Of a DNA stretch of 31,157 nucleotides, positions 7,996-16,718 are shown piece by piece. Both the position numbers and the translations under genes were made by a program. Source of the stretch: Thermoplasmata archaeon (GTDB lineage Archaea; Thermoplasmatota; Thermoplasmata; Thermoplasmatales; Thermoplasmataceae). The stretch covers positions 1-31,157 of the forward strand of contig JAJZLW010000086.1 of NCBI GenBank assembly GCA_021850505.1, in the 5' to 3' direction. How positions within the stretch are numbered: position 1 is the stretch's first letter; every line of letters starts with the position of its first letter. The notes beneath the pieces are model-generated. The model worked only from the letters and a program-made list of their open reading frames with translations, was not told where the DNA came from and searched no databases.

Positions 7996-8034
7996 AAACA
8001 GTCATCCCTGTATAAGTAAAAAATATTTGGAAAA

Positions 8035-8697
8035 TTAGAGGGTCACATTGACAAAACCGGTCATCCATCCAGGAGTTGCCATTGCGCCATCCCATCCAGT
8101 GGGCCCGGAACCGCAGCTTACTTCACACTGCCATGTAAACGATCCAGTCTGGTTTATGTAAAAAACAGCATGCACTATGCTTGAAACAGGTACCGGTATG
8201 TTAACAATAGGAACACCCTGGGCATTCAGTATAGTAAATGTATGTGCTATGAGAGCAGGGTTGACATTATGAGTCGTTATTGAACCGTTTATGTTGATAC
8301 TGCTGGTTGCGTCTGTTGAATTCATCAAAGTGTTATTGAAATAGGTTTCAGTGTTCCCAACAGTTCCGGTCACATTTGCGTATTGTGGGGAATATAGGCT
8401 GCCATTTCCATTATCATAGTTGAAAATCGTCAGATCAATCTGGGTGAATGCTGGAATACTTATGTTTGCTGATGAAACCAGACCGTTGCTTCCAAGGACA
8501 TAATACGCAGGTTGATCCCCGGTTGCATTATTGAAGAAATTATTCGTGGTGATTACCAGGTTCAGGTCATATGCAGAGGAACTTCCCGATGGGTGGTTGT
8601 TTGCCGCACTGTTCGTTACCATAAAGCCTATGCCCATTCCAGCCGCAACAACTAGTGCGACTGTTACAATCAATGTTATATTGTCTGTTATCTTCAT
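8035..8697 (-). CDS. Membrane-anchored cupredoxin resembling heme-copper oxidase subunit II, atypical CuA-like site
   Basis: A 220-residue exported copper protein candidate. One N-terminal membrane helix (residues about 7-27) anchors a Ser/Asn-rich linker with several N-glycosylation sequons and a C-terminal cupredoxin domain. His152 (AHTFTI) matches the first copper ligand. TGSFTWQCEVSCG has two Cys (191, 195) in the C-x3-C spacing of CuA centres of oxidase subunit II, but the usual His four residues later is absent; instead GPTGWDGAM follows, with Met206 eleven residues after Cys195. It may therefore be a type-1-like or altered CuA electron carrier. I chose ATG 8697 because it begins just before the membrane helix and lies 24 bases after a TATA box; the frame stays open 51 codons upstream, overlapping otsA. 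Confidence 0.75.
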   Translation of the reverse strand: MKITDNITLIVTVALVVAAGMGIGFMVTNSAANNHPSGSSSAYDLNLVITTNNFFNNATGDQPAYYVLGSNGLVSSANISIPAFTQIDLTIFNYDNGNGSLYSPQYANVTGTVGNTETYFNNTLMNSTDATSSININGSITTHNVNPALIAHTFTILNAQGVPIVNIPVPVSSIVHAVFYINQTGSFTWQCEVSCGSGPTGWDGAMATPGWMTGFVNVTL

Positions 8698-8712
8698 TGT
8701 TATCAGAACCAT

Positions 8713-8725
8713 ATTATAACTTAAA
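8713..8725 (-). promoter_or_regulatory. TATA box for the cupredoxin gene
   Basis: TTTAAGTTATAAT on the minus strand is centred about 22-24 bases before the ATG at 8697, consistent with a leaderless mRNA and supporting that start over the longer frame. Confidence 0.5.
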
Positions 8726-8780
8726 GCATAAGATCTATAGCTTATATGTCTGGTAAAGACATTATAGCAACAAGGGTGAC

Positions 8781-8790
8781 AAATTAAATA
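8781..8790 (+). promoter_or_regulatory. TATA box for otsA-otsB
   Basis: AAATTAAATA lies about 25 bases before the otsA ATG, which has no ribosome site, so otsA is probably leaderless. The cupredoxin promoter lies about 60 bases away on the opposite strand. Confidence 0.6.
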
Positions 8791-8810
8791 TGATCTGACT
8801 ATACAAAAGC

Positions 8811-10175
8811 ATGAAGTATATAATTGCAACCGCCAGATCCCCATTTTCACACGACAGGATAGAGGGGAAGGATGTTATCAGACAGAATATAGGTGGCGTT
8901 GCGACGGGGTTGAAACGGCTCATGCAGACCTCGGGCGGAATATGGGTGTGCTGGGGCGACGGCACCTTAGATCATGAGCATTCTTTCGAGGATTATGATG
9001 GTTACAAGATAGCAAGAATAACACTTGGGAAAAATGAGAAACGCGGATTTTATGATGATTACAGCAACGGAACGCTATGGCCCCTGTTTCACTATTTCAG
9101 GGATAAGATCAAGACCGACAACAGGTCATACCATGACTATTATTCAGTCAATAAAAAATTCGCGGAAACCATTCTGAAATATTATAAACCATCAAATATC
9201 ATCTGGGTCCATGACTATCAGTTATCCCTTGTGCCCGGCATGATTAAAAAGGCTAAACCTGAAGCATTCGTTACCACGACATGGCACATCCCCTGGGTTG
9301 CAGGTGAATTCTTTGCAATCCTTCCTGAGTCTGCTGAGATACAGGAATCTCTCTCCAGCAGCGATCTGATAAGTTTCCACACTGAGCTATACACAAGGAA
9401 CTTTATCGAAACACAGGAACAGATATTTGGTTCTGCTTCAAACATCAAGAGTCGGGTGGTTGCAATTCCCCTAGGCATAGATGATCAGTATTATTCTTCG
9501 ATGGGCAAAGAGGAGAAGCCAAGAAAGCAAAAAGAGAACAGGAAGATCATATTCTCGGTGGATCGCCTGGATTACACAAAGGGATTGAAAAATCGGATAC
9601 TGGCTATTGACCTGCTGCTACATAAGCACCCGGAACTCGAGGGTAAGTTCAGTTACATTATGATGGTAACACCATCCAGAACCACGGTGGGTGATTATGT
9701 CGCAATGAAGCGCGATCTGGAAATGAACATCGGCAGGGTCAATGGAAAGTATGGCAACATCGACTGGATGCCAATAGTCTATATGTACCGCAAGGTTTCA
9801 GATGCTGCCCTGAAGGCGAATTACAGAAATGCGGATGTAGCACTGATAACCCCTCTGATGGATGGCCTGAATCTCGTTTCAAAGGAATTTGTCGCGGCTT
9901 CAAGTGATGGAGTTCTGGTTCTTTCAAGATTTGCAGGCGCAAGTTATGATCTGCAGAGTGCTCTTCTTGTGAATCCTTATAATATCGTGGAAATGGCCGA
10001 TAACATCTATGCCGCTTTATTCATGGATCCCGAAGAGCGAAAGAGAAGGCTGGCTGACCTAAAGGCAACTGTATCTAAGAAGAATGTCGCATGGTGGTTG
10101 GGCAGGATTGAGAAGGAGATCACTAAAAGATGGGTGGGTGATACGTTTTCAACATCAGGTCTCGTTGATAATTGA
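8811..10175 (+). CDS. otsA: Trehalose-6-phosphate synthase (GT20)
   Basis: Transfers glucose from a nucleotide sugar to glucose-6-phosphate, giving trehalose-6-phosphate. The 454-residue protein is full length for GT20. Visible motifs: the glycine loop NIGGVATG at 26-33, NGTLWP at 86-91, VHDYQL at 133-138, TTWHIPW, VDRLDYTKG at 250-258 with the Arg and Lys that contact the donor diphosphate, and the C-terminal DGLNLVSKEF with the donor-binding Glu. All catalytic positions look intact. otsB follows after 16 bases, so the two steps are made from one transcript. Trehalose is a compatible solute and stress protectant. The first gene after a divergent promoter shared with the cupredoxin. Confidence 0.95.
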   Translation: MKYIIATARSPFSHDRIEGKDVIRQNIGGVATGLKRLMQTSGGIWVCWGDGTLDHEHSFEDYDGYKIARITLGKNEKRGFYDDYSNGTLWPLFHYFRDKIKTDNRSYHDYYSVNKKFAETILKYYKPSNIIWVHDYQLSLVPGMIKKAKPEAFVTTTWHIPWVAGEFFAILPESAEIQESLSSSDLISFHTELYTRNFIETQEQIFGSASNIKSRVVAIPLGIDDQYYSSMGKEEKPRKQKENRKIIFSVDRLDYTKGLKNRILAIDLLLHKHPELEGKFSYIMMVTPSRTTVGDYVAMKRDLEMNIGRVNGKYGNIDWMPIVYMYRKVSDAALKANYRNADVALITPLMDGLNLVSKEFVAASSDGVLVLSRFAGASYDLQSALLVNPYNIVEMADNIYAALFMDPEERKRRLADLKATVSKKNVAWWLGRIEKEITKRWVGDTFSTSGLVDN

Positions 10176-10191
10176 TGCATTCAGGAAGATA

Positions 10192-10881
10192 ATGGACAAA
10201 AAACCGATTCTTTTCCTTGACTACGATGGTACCCTTGTATCAATAAGAATGAATCCGGAAGATGCTGTTCCTGACGCAGATGTATTCTCAGCTCTCAATG
10301 CCTTGAAAGCAAAATATGAAATGTGGATAGTCACAGGCAGGTCACTGAAAGAGATCGTATCTTTTCTTGGAAGGGAATATAATTTTATAGCACTACATGG
10401 AGCCGTCGAGTCAACACCTGAAGGAATAAAATATAACGTGCCAGATTTCAGAAAATACAGAAATATCTGCAACCAGATCGAAAAATCAGGTCCAGATATG
10501 CTCTCCAGATACCCCGGGCTCAGATTATACAACAAGGATGGAAACTTTCTCTTTCACTATGGGCTGATGGACCAGGGGTTACTTCCTGCTCTCCTCTCTG
10601 AAGTTGAACTTTTATCCAAAAGGACAGGGATGCCTGTGTATAATGGAAAGAGGATTGTGGAACTAAGAATACCCGGGATAAATAAGGGAATAGCCATAAG
10701 TAAGCATGCCGATGACAGACCGCTGCTGATTGCAGGCGATGATAAGACAGATGAAGATGCTTTCATGGAATATCCTCTGGATATTACAATCAAAGTCGGG
10801 AAAGAAGAGACGGCGGCAAAATACAGGCTTGAAGATCCGGACGAAATGCTAAAAGTACTGAAAGCTATTGCTTCTCTTTAA
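10192..10881 (+). CDS. otsB: Trehalose-6-phosphate phosphatase (HAD superfamily)
   Basis: Removes phosphate from trehalose-6-phosphate. HAD motif I DYDGT gives the nucleophile Asp10 and acid/base Asp12; motif II VTGRS lies near residue 45, the cap contains RIVELRIPGINKG with the motif III Lys, and motif IV is AGDDKTDEDAF. The 229-residue length is usual for archaeal and bacterial OtsB. The frame is open upstream into otsA, but ATG 10192 has AGGA five bases before it and begins just ahead of motif I, so I take it as the start. The 3' end overlaps the convergent nitrilase-family gene by 17 bases. Confidence 0.93.
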   Translation: MDKKPILFLDYDGTLVSIRMNPEDAVPDADVFSALNALKAKYEMWIVTGRSLKEIVSFLGREYNFIALHGAVESTPEGIKYNVPDFRKYRNICNQIEKSGPDMLSRYPGLRLYNKDGNFLFHYGLMDQGLLPALLSEVELLSKRTGMPVYNGKRIVELRIPGINKGIAISKHADDRPLLIAGDDKTDEDAFMEYPLDITIKVGKEETAAKYRLEDPDEMLKVLKAIASL

Positions 10882-11650
10882 CTTCATAAATATCGGTTCT
10901 CCTTGCGGATAATACATGCGATTTTTTTCTATATCCATAAGATTCAGAAATATCTATTTCGCAATTCAGGAGATGCTCCCCTTTCCCACATTCTGTCAGG
11001 ACAGAACCATTCGGGTGCACTACAACTGAGTGTCCGGTAAATTCTGGTCCTCCCTGGGCTGACCCCAGAACAAAGAGTCCGTTTTCTATAGCCCTGCTTC
11101 TTAACAGTGTCCTCCATTGAGTTGTTTTCAACGCTCCTCTGAACCAGCCTGCCTGAACTATCATTATCTGTGCGCCATTGCCAGCTATGATCCTGGCAAG
11201 CTCAGGAAACCTCAGATCATAGCAGATAATCGACGATATGGATGCATTGCCAAAAGAATAAACAGATGGAAGATTATTTCCTCTTGCATAAATATTGGAT
11301 TCACTGTACTCGAAAGCATCAAACAGGTGAGTCTTGCGATAGGACCACACTATCTTTCCGTCTTTAACAAGTGAGGATGTATTATATATTGAATCACCAG
11401 ATACCTCGGGATAATTGATCATTGATGGTATCTTCAGATCTTTGACAAGAGAAGATATTCTCTCGTGCAATAATTTTGCAGCCTTAAAAGCACCTTCGCG
11501 ATCAGAATAATCCGGCAGATAGAGCTGATATTCCGGGTAAACGATAAGATCTGAATCCTCAGATATAGCTCTTTCGGCTAAATTAATGGTTGCCTTGATA
11601 TTCTCGTCAACATCGCTCGATGAAACCATCTGCGCAACCGATACTTTCAT
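10865..11650 (-). CDS. Carbon-nitrogen hydrolase (nitrilase superfamily, omega-amidase/NIT2-like)
   Basis: A cytoplasmic amide hydrolase. The Glu-Lys-Cys triad is present: Glu40 in YPEYQ, Lys106 in YRKTHLFD and Cys143 in ICYDLRFPE. The RKTHLFD and ICYDLRFPELAR motifs resemble the NIT1/NIT2 branch (omega-amidase or deaminated-glutathione amidase) more than true nitrilases, but the substrate cannot be read from the sequence. The length of 261 is normal. A ribosome site GGTGA sits at the end of the topoisomerase VI A gene, seven bases before this ATG, and the two genes are three bases apart, so it is the third gene of the topoisomerase operon. Confidence 0.88.
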   Translation of the reverse strand: MKVSVAQMVSSSDVDENIKATINLAERAISEDSDLIVYPEYQLYLPDYSDREGAFKAAKLLHERISSLVKDLKIPSMINYPEVSGDSIYNTSSLVKDGKIVWSYRKTHLFDAFEYSESNIYARGNNLPSVYSFGNASISSIICYDLRFPELARIIAGNGAQIMIVQAGWFRGALKTTQWRTLLRSRAIENGLFVLGSAQGGPEFTGHSVVVHPNGSVLTECGKGEHLLNCEIDISESYGYRKKSHVLSARRTDIYEVKEKQ

Positions 11651-11653
11651 TCT

Positions 11654-12754
11654 TCAATCACCGGGGTCTGCTGTCCCTGTAAGCTTGTCGGGAAGATACT
11701 TATCGGTCACAAAATCAAGGCCGTATTTTGCCAGTGCCTGCTGCTCTGCTTTCTTGTTCATTTTGAGCATAGCTTCTATCTCGGATTTCCAGAAATCATT
11801 CATGAACCTCGGATCCTTAAGTTCTGCCTGAAGTGCCTGTTGATCCTTGTCCGTGAGAACATCCGTCGGCAGATCATAGTTCATTATGTCGCTTGCCGTT
11901 ATTCCTATGAACTGTGCAGTCGGAACCGCAAGATGCTGTGAAATATGGGCAGTCTTGATGGCACCATATGCCACAGATGCAAATATCCTGAAAGACCATG
12001 GATCGCCGTCTGTAAAAACATATACAGGAAGATGCTGTTCCTCATTCAGCCTTTTAAGCAATCTTCTCGTGCTCCTTGCCGGCTGCCCTTTCAGGTGCAC
12101 CAAAATGGATCGGAACCTTTCGTCGAAACCGTTCTCAACTAGTCGGTCAAACATACCTCCGGTTTCAATTGCAAGAACAAAGTCTGCATCTGACGAATCT
12201 ATCTTGAGCTTTTCCTGATCCACATTGTATGGTATATTGTAACCTCCCTCGCCAACATCATCCTTGCAGTTTATCTTCTTGAACTCCCCTTTCCTGTTCT
12301 TTTCCTCTATTGTGAGGTTACCAATGACGGATGCCCCGTTTTCTTCAGGCCTGAGCCGGAAATCTTCCCTCATCAATGATGTTATTACCTCAAGATCCTC
12401 TGCCATGATATCAGATTCATCCTGTGTTCCAAACTTTCCGTTTTTCCACCCTTCAGATATGTAATACATCTCTCTGAGCGTAGAGGTCTTTGATCCTTTT
12501 ATCATCTCTAGAATGAATTCAATCATGTACAGTGATTTAAGGATGTATTCAGCACCATCAACATATTTTGCGCTTCTCGTCACCCTTGATTCACCGTATC
12601 TCCAGACAGAATACATTGGATCCAGGACGATGTTGTCCCTGTTCCTGGACGGCATTATAATTTCGGGAACTTCTCCGGATTTCAGCGATTCGTAAACGGA
12701 TCTTGCAAGTTCAATCAGTCTCTTATCCGTTGAAGGAGTGGACTCATTCGGCAT
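11654..12754 (-). CDS. top6A: DNA topoisomerase VI subunit A (Spo11-like)
   Basis: Catalytic DNA-cleaving subunit of the type IIB topoisomerase. The winged-helix (CAP) domain holds [12 protein letters not shown], in which the second Tyr (Tyr98) aligns with the Spo11 active-site Tyr. The Toprim domain has its Glu in [12 protein letters not shown] and the acidic DGDPWSF motif for magnesium. The 366-residue length is usual. The start ATG overlaps the end of subunit B by 11 bases, so both are translated from one message in the order B then A, as in most archaea. With subunit B it forms an A2B2 enzyme that relaxes and decatenates chromosomal DNA. Confidence 0.96.
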   Translation of the reverse strand: MPNESTPSTDKRLIELARSVYESLKSGEVPEIIMPSRNRDNIVLDPMYSVWRYGESRVTRSAKYVDGAEYILKSLYMIEFILEMIKGSKTSTLREMYYISEGWKNGKFGTQDESDIMAEDLEVITSLMREDFRLRPEENGASVIGNLTIEEKNRKGEFKKINCKDDVGEGGYNIPYNVDQEKLKIDSSDADFVLAIETGGMFDRLVENGFDERFRSILVHLKGQPARSTRRLLKRLNEEQHLPVYVFTDGDPWSFRIFASVAYGAIKTAHISQHLAVPTAQFIGITASDIMNYDLPTDVLTDKDQQALQAELKDPRFMNDFWKSEIEAMLKMNKKAEQQALAKYGLDFVTDKYLPDKLTGTADPGD

Positions 12755-14621
12755 CTTCAGTCACCTCTTCAACATCGGTCTTCTGTATATTCCAGTCACC
12801 CGGAAGCGGTTCTGCACCATTCACATATACAGGATCAATTCCCCTGAAGTAATAATCGGTTCCAGGATATCTGCCAGCTTCGATTTTGAGCCTGAATGTG
12901 AATACAGCTCTCTCAGCAGGCTTAAGTCCCTCTATCCTGAACTCCTTTTCTGATCCAACAAGATCGCCGACTGGAGGATCTGCAATTATTTCAAACGTTC
13001 TTGGTAGAGCTGTAAAGTTATGTACTGAAAGACTAACATCAATTCCATCCTCTTTCGGTTCAAGGGTTTCATTTATGAAGACAACATTCGCAACCTTTGA
13101 AAGCACTGGTTCAATTGGAACGCGTTCCAGACCGGTTATAGCACTTGCCTTGTCAGATATTTCAGGAATAATTGTGCTGACAAGCCTGAATTTTTCACTG
13201 ATCTTTTTCCTCTTTTCCCTCTTATTCAGGAAGCTTTTAACGGTTCTAGCCGCAGTCTTGAGAGCAGCCTTAATCTCTTCTGAGATCTCCTGAACTGTGG
13301 CAATTGCCTCCTTTGATTCTGAAGTATATGGAATCCTGATTCCGAAAACATGTATGAAAAGGATCATCGGTCCGAATGGTACCCCAGTTCCATTTCTCTG
13401 ATCCAGCCCATAAGACCTCCAGTCTATTTCAGAAACTGCCTTTGTTGTGGCGCAGGCACCAGGCTGGTAAAGAAGTGGAACCTTATTGGCATAGCGTACT
13501 ATTCTCACGAGTTCATCCTGAGGCAGATCGCCACCATATACAAGACCAACCTCAACCGAAAAAGGATTCCCATTATAGGTTGAAACTGAACGCATAACAG
13601 GTTTGGAATAAAATGCAGGGTGAAGTTCATCATATATATTCCTCAATCCCTTTCTGATAAACTCCTCACCAAGCGGTGACAAGCATTCAGGGGACGGAGG
13701 CAGGATCTTGATCTTGTCAAGTGAGGATCTAATATTCTTCACATCGTTAAGAGTCAGATCTGCCGGTTTCTTATTCTTGTCCACATTAGCAATTGTACAT
13801 ATTTCTTCCGCAGAATTTTTGCTTATCCTGCTGAAGTCATTAGCAAGAAAACCAGATATGGAAGAGGCTGTTGATTCATGTGCCATGGCAATTATCTCTC
13901 CGGGTTCAAGTCCCTGTGGATATGGTTTGATCGATCTTGCTGGAACAGATGGATAATCCACGACCCTCTTAAAGTGGAATATCTTTCCGTCCGGGTCCTC
14001 AAATTTCAGGCTCATATTTGGGTTCACGGTCGCAGTTTCCTTCAGGTATTCAAATATCGACTGTTTTCCAACCTGGTACTTGCCCTTGGCATGAAGCGTT
14101 ATTACAGTACCATGGGGTACTTCCCAGATAGATGGTTTTTCTTCTATTATTTTTGCCCTGTTCTCCTTTATGTTAATGGAAAGACGAAAATCAAACGCAA
14201 CCTCCTCACCAATCTTCCTTGTCCTGATAAATGCCTCCTTTCCGGTTGTGATCTGAGCGTACAGTACAGCAGCTGTTATACCAATCCCCTGCTGGCCCCT
14301 TGATTGTTTGAAAGAGTGAAACCTGGAACCATAGAGAAGCTGACCAAAAACTTTTGGGACTTCTTTCCTGTCTATCCCAGGTCCGTTATCCTCGATCGTG
14401 ACCTCAAATTCATCCAGGTCCAGTTTTTTTACACTTACCCTGATCTCTGGAATTATCTGATGCTCTTCGCACGCATCAAGAGAGTTGTCCAGAGCTTCCT
14501 TAACTATCATATACAAGGCCTTTTGTGGTGAATCGAAACCCAAAATGTGTCTGTTTTTCTCAAAAAATTCTGATATTGATATCTCTTTTCCCTCTGATAT
14601 CGAATACTGACGGTTGGCCAT
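12744..14621 (-). CDS. top6B: DNA topoisomerase VI subunit B (GHKL ATPase)
   Basis: ATP-driven gate subunit of topoisomerase VI. The GHKL fold is clear: ALDNSLDAC near residue 45 (Bergerat N box), EDNGPGID (G1 box) near 77 and GQQGIGITAAVLYA (G3 box) near 112. A helix-two-turn-helix insert follows, then the transducer domain with its conserved lysine region, and a C-terminal beta-rich domain (residues about 520-600, TFEIIADPPVGD) ending in an acidic tail. Length 625 is typical for the longer archaeal form with the C-terminal Ig-like domain. A TATA box 26 bases before the ATG suggests a leaderless operon message top6B-top6A-nitrilase. Confidence 0.97.
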   Translation of the reverse strand: MANRQYSISEGKEISISEFFEKNRHILGFDSPQKALYMIVKEALDNSLDACEEHQIIPEIRVSVKKLDLDEFEVTIEDNGPGIDRKEVPKVFGQLLYGSRFHSFKQSRGQQGIGITAAVLYAQITTGKEAFIRTRKIGEEVAFDFRLSINIKENRAKIIEEKPSIWEVPHGTVITLHAKGKYQVGKQSIFEYLKETATVNPNMSLKFEDPDGKIFHFKRVVDYPSVPARSIKPYPQGLEPGEIIAMAHESTASSISGFLANDFSRISKNSAEEICTIANVDKNKKPADLTLNDVKNIRSSLDKIKILPPSPECLSPLGEEFIRKGLRNIYDELHPAFYSKPVMRSVSTYNGNPFSVEVGLVYGGDLPQDELVRIVRYANKVPLLYQPGACATTKAVSEIDWRSYGLDQRNGTGVPFGPMILFIHVFGIRIPYTSESKEAIATVQEISEEIKAALKTAARTVKSFLNKREKRKKISEKFRLVSTIIPEISDKASAITGLERVPIEPVLSKVANVVFINETLEPKEDGIDVSLSVHNFTALPRTFEIIADPPVGDLVGSEKEFRIEGLKPAERAVFTFRLKIEAGRYPGTDYYFRGIDPVYVNGAEPLPGDWNIQKTDVEEVTEDAE

Positions 14622-14642
14622 TGTCAGACTATTGAACTGTTG

Positions 14643-14655
14643 CTTAAATTATTTC
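14643..14655 (-). promoter_or_regulatory. TATA box for the top6BA operon
   Basis: AATAATTTAAG on the minus strand is centred 26 bases before the top6B ATG at 14621 with no ribosome site between. Confidence 0.6.
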
Positions 14656-14839
14656 CCTTTTTTGTCAGACAAAATTCAAAACTCAAAAGTGGGGTTAACT
14701 ACAAGTTCATGCAAAATTTTCTATTAACCGGTGAGACGAAAGCAAGTAAACCGAAATCATATTCTTCGCTCAAAGAATTCAAAGTAAATATTCGGAAACA
14801 TAGGTCAAATAGATGATTTATATATTAAATTATATGTTA

Positions 14840-15604
14840 TTATCCGAAATAACCCAGATCATCCTTTCCAGGTGGTTTCTGCTGCATTCCCTCCTGCATT
14901 TTACCTGTTATTTCTTCAATCTGTTTGCTTCTTTCCTCTATTTCTGATAAATCCACTTCTATCGAAAGAAGTTTTGTTAAACTTTTAAGGATTTGAGTGG
15001 CACCTTTTGGATCGGCAAAGTACCCGGAGGTTTCACCCATTAAACAGGCAGAATGCATTCCGAAAATTTCAGTCGCGAGACCTAAAATAAGGCCAGCAGA
15101 TCCAACAATTCCGCCGCCCGGCTCGCCCTTAGGAAATAATACGCCTGCTGCCTTCAGGGATTCCAGGACAGTTCTATCTGAAACAGCGCCCAGAACCCTC
15201 GGAGATTCAATTATCTTCCCAATGCTGTATCCGCCCAAGGTGTATACAGCCGTCGCTTTAAAATCGCTTGCAATCTGGAGAATCTGATAGCACAGTTCGT
15301 ACTGGCCTTCCTGTGTTGTTCCCTGAAAATCGCCTGTCAGGATCATAAGGTCTCCGCCCTTCAATCTCTTCTTATAATAGATAGAATTCTTTGCAAGGTG
15401 AATCAATCCCTCCTCATTTATGAAAACCTGCGGAGGAAGATATTGCGTTATTATATCGATCATCTTTGTCATTTTTAATTTGTCTATAAGATATTCAACA
15501 GCGATCTTCCCCACATTTCCTATACCGGGAAGGCCTACTATCATCACAGGATTGTTCAATTTTGGGTTTTTAATTTTATTAACCAGTATTTTTTCCACTT
15601 TCAT
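14840..15604 (-). CDS. PAC2 family protein (archaeal proteasome assembly chaperone-like)
   Basis: A 254-residue member of the PAC2 family, related to archaeal PbaA/PbaB and eukaryal PAC1/PAC2 proteasome assembly factors. The N-terminal signature PVMIVGLPGIGNVGKIAVEYLI is diagnostic; later motifs are GDFQGTT, GGYSIG, GGGIVGSAGLILGLA and CLMGETSGYFADPKGA. The C-terminus ends in Y-F-G, reminiscent of but not identical to the hydrophobic-Tyr-X tail with which related chaperones dock on the proteasome. The C-terminal segment before it is coiled-coil-like and Gln/Glu rich. The gene begins inside nop10 (26-base overlap) and is the last of the L44e-S27e-aIF2alpha-Nop10 cluster, a widely conserved archaeal order. 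Confidence 0.88.
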   Translation of the reverse strand: MKVEKILVNKIKNPKLNNPVMIVGLPGIGNVGKIAVEYLIDKLKMTKMIDIITQYLPPQVFINEEGLIHLAKNSIYYKKRLKGGDLMILTGDFQGTTQEGQYELCYQILQIASDFKATAVYTLGGYSIGKIIESPRVLGAVSDRTVLESLKAAGVLFPKGEPGGGIVGSAGLILGLATEIFGMHSACLMGETSGYFADPKGATQILKSLTKLLSIEVDLSEIEERSKQIEEITGKMQEGMQQKPPGKDDLGYFG

Positions 15605-15758
15605 TCACCTCTAATTCCTTTAACCTGAAACGCTGAAATCTATCCTTTGGAGAATATCTCTCAGGCAATGCATATGCTGTCTTTGAAGCACATCTAGGGC
15701 AGATCTCCTTCATTGTGTAATAAGAGCATTTGGTGCATTTTCTGATCAGTGTTCTCAT
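15579..15758 (-). CDS. nop10: Nop10, H/ACA RNP component
   Basis: A 59-residue protein of the H/ACA ribonucleoprotein that guides pseudouridylation by Cbf5. The zinc site is KCTKC (Cys8, Cys11) and ICPRC (Cys20, Cys23), followed by the family motif PERYSPKDRFQRFR, which packs on Cbf5. The start ATG overlaps the aIF2alpha stop as ATGA at 15755-15758. The end overlaps the PAC2 gene by 26 bases; the last eight or so residues lie in that overlap. Its catalytic partner TruB/Cbf5 is also in this window at 24936-26030. Confidence 0.93.
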   Translation of the reverse strand: MRTLIRKCTKCSYYTMKEICPRCASKTAYALPERYSPKDRFQRFRLKELEVNESGKNTG

Positions 15759-16519
15759 TTGGATGTGTTCCTTGCAAATTCGAATGTAACACCAAGGTTC
15801 TTCGATTCATCCTCCATCGCCTTGATCGTTGTTTTTAATGTTTCTTCTGCCGTCTTATAATCAGGTTCAGTAACCAATATCCTGTACCTTGGCGCACCGG
15901 CGTATTGCAATTTAACAGCATCTGAATTGACCTTGCCCAGAACTTCCTTTATCCTTTCAATCCCATTGCTCGAAAGAGAGTACGCCTCAATATAGCCGCC
16001 AATCTTAACGTAAGGTATGGAAACATTATCCTTTGCAACTTTCTGGAATACCTCTTTCCATTCTCCTTTAACCTCTGGGAGCCAGTTTTCGTCTGCAGCT
16101 GCATCCTCAAAAGCACGGTATAATGTTCCATATTTTGCCTGGAGATCGAAGCCGAATTCCTTCTCGCATGAATCCACGCTTTTCCCAAGTGAGCCCGCTA
16201 CGATTTCCAGAAGCTTATCAGCCTTCTGCTCATTCTTCCATTCAGATATTTTTTCCCTCTTCTGGTGAGGGTTGACTCTTTTAAGTGATAAATCGATAGA
16301 TCCCCTTGAAGTATCAACATTGAGAACTTTGCAGACTGTCTTTTGACCTTCCCTCAGATAATCCCTTATCCTCTTTACCCATCCAGTTGCAACCTCTGCG
16401 ATGTGGATAAAACCTTCTTTGCCCCGGTATTCCTCCAGGTTTGCCTTTGCACCAAAGTTTTTTACTTCAGTAATAGTAACAACAACGAGATCCCCAACCT
16501 GTGGGTAACTCTGCTTCAT
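15755..16519 (-). CDS. eif2a: Translation initiation factor aIF2 subunit alpha
   Basis: Alpha subunit of the heterotrimer that delivers initiator tRNA to the archaeal ribosome. Residues 1-85 are the S1/OB domain (PQVGDLVVVTITEVKNFGAKANLEEYRGKEGFIHIAE, with WVKRIRDYLREGQ), residues 90-165 the helical domain, and 170-254 the C-terminal alpha/beta domain that binds the gamma subunit (GAPRYRILVTEPDYKTAE). The 254-residue length is slightly short of many homologues but all three domains are present. It overlaps S27e upstream and Nop10 downstream by four bases each (ATGA), a tightly coupled operon. Confidence 0.96.
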   Translation of the reverse strand: MKQSYPQVGDLVVVTITEVKNFGAKANLEEYRGKEGFIHIAEVATGWVKRIRDYLREGQKTVCKVLNVDTSRGSIDLSLKRVNPHQKREKISEWKNEQKADKLLEIVAGSLGKSVDSCEKEFGFDLQAKYGTLYRAFEDAAADENWLPEVKGEWKEVFQKVAKDNVSIPYVKIGGYIEAYSLSSNGIERIKEVLGKVNSDAVKLQYAGAPRYRILVTEPDYKTAEETLKTTIKAMEDESKNLGVTFEFARNTSK

Positions 16520-16716
16520 ATGGCGTCTTCTACCACTTCAGAAGTGGTTTCAAGTGTGCCGCCTGTGGGTCTGGCTATTGTATTGCCACAGATCATGCAT
16601 GTCACAGGGCTGGATATCTTCGTGAATGTAATCTGCTCGTTACTGCAATCAGGGCATTTGATTTTTATAAACTTGTTTCCTACATTTTTAAGTTTAACAA
16701 AAGGTCTGTCAGTCAT
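16516..16716 (-). CDS. rps27e: Small ribosomal subunit protein eS27
   Basis: A 66-residue zinc-ribbon ribosomal protein shared by archaea and eukaryotes. The four zinc Cys are at 21, 24, 40 and 43 (KCPDC and TCMIC), followed by the conserved NTIARPTGG loop. A ribosome site GGAGG lies at the end of the L44e gene just upstream. Length and motif order are normal. It starts two bases after the L44e stop and its end overlaps the aIF2alpha start. Confidence 0.96.
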   Translation of the reverse strand: MTDRPFVKLKNVGNKFIKIKCPDCSNEQITFTKISSPVTCMICGNTIARPTGGTLETTSEVVEDAI

Positions 16717-16718
16717 TC

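Noticed and set aside
14621..14672. Direct repeat TTGTCAGAC near 14621 and 14664 as a possible operator
   Set aside because: Only nine bases, once each side of the TATA box; could be chance, and no further copies were noticed.
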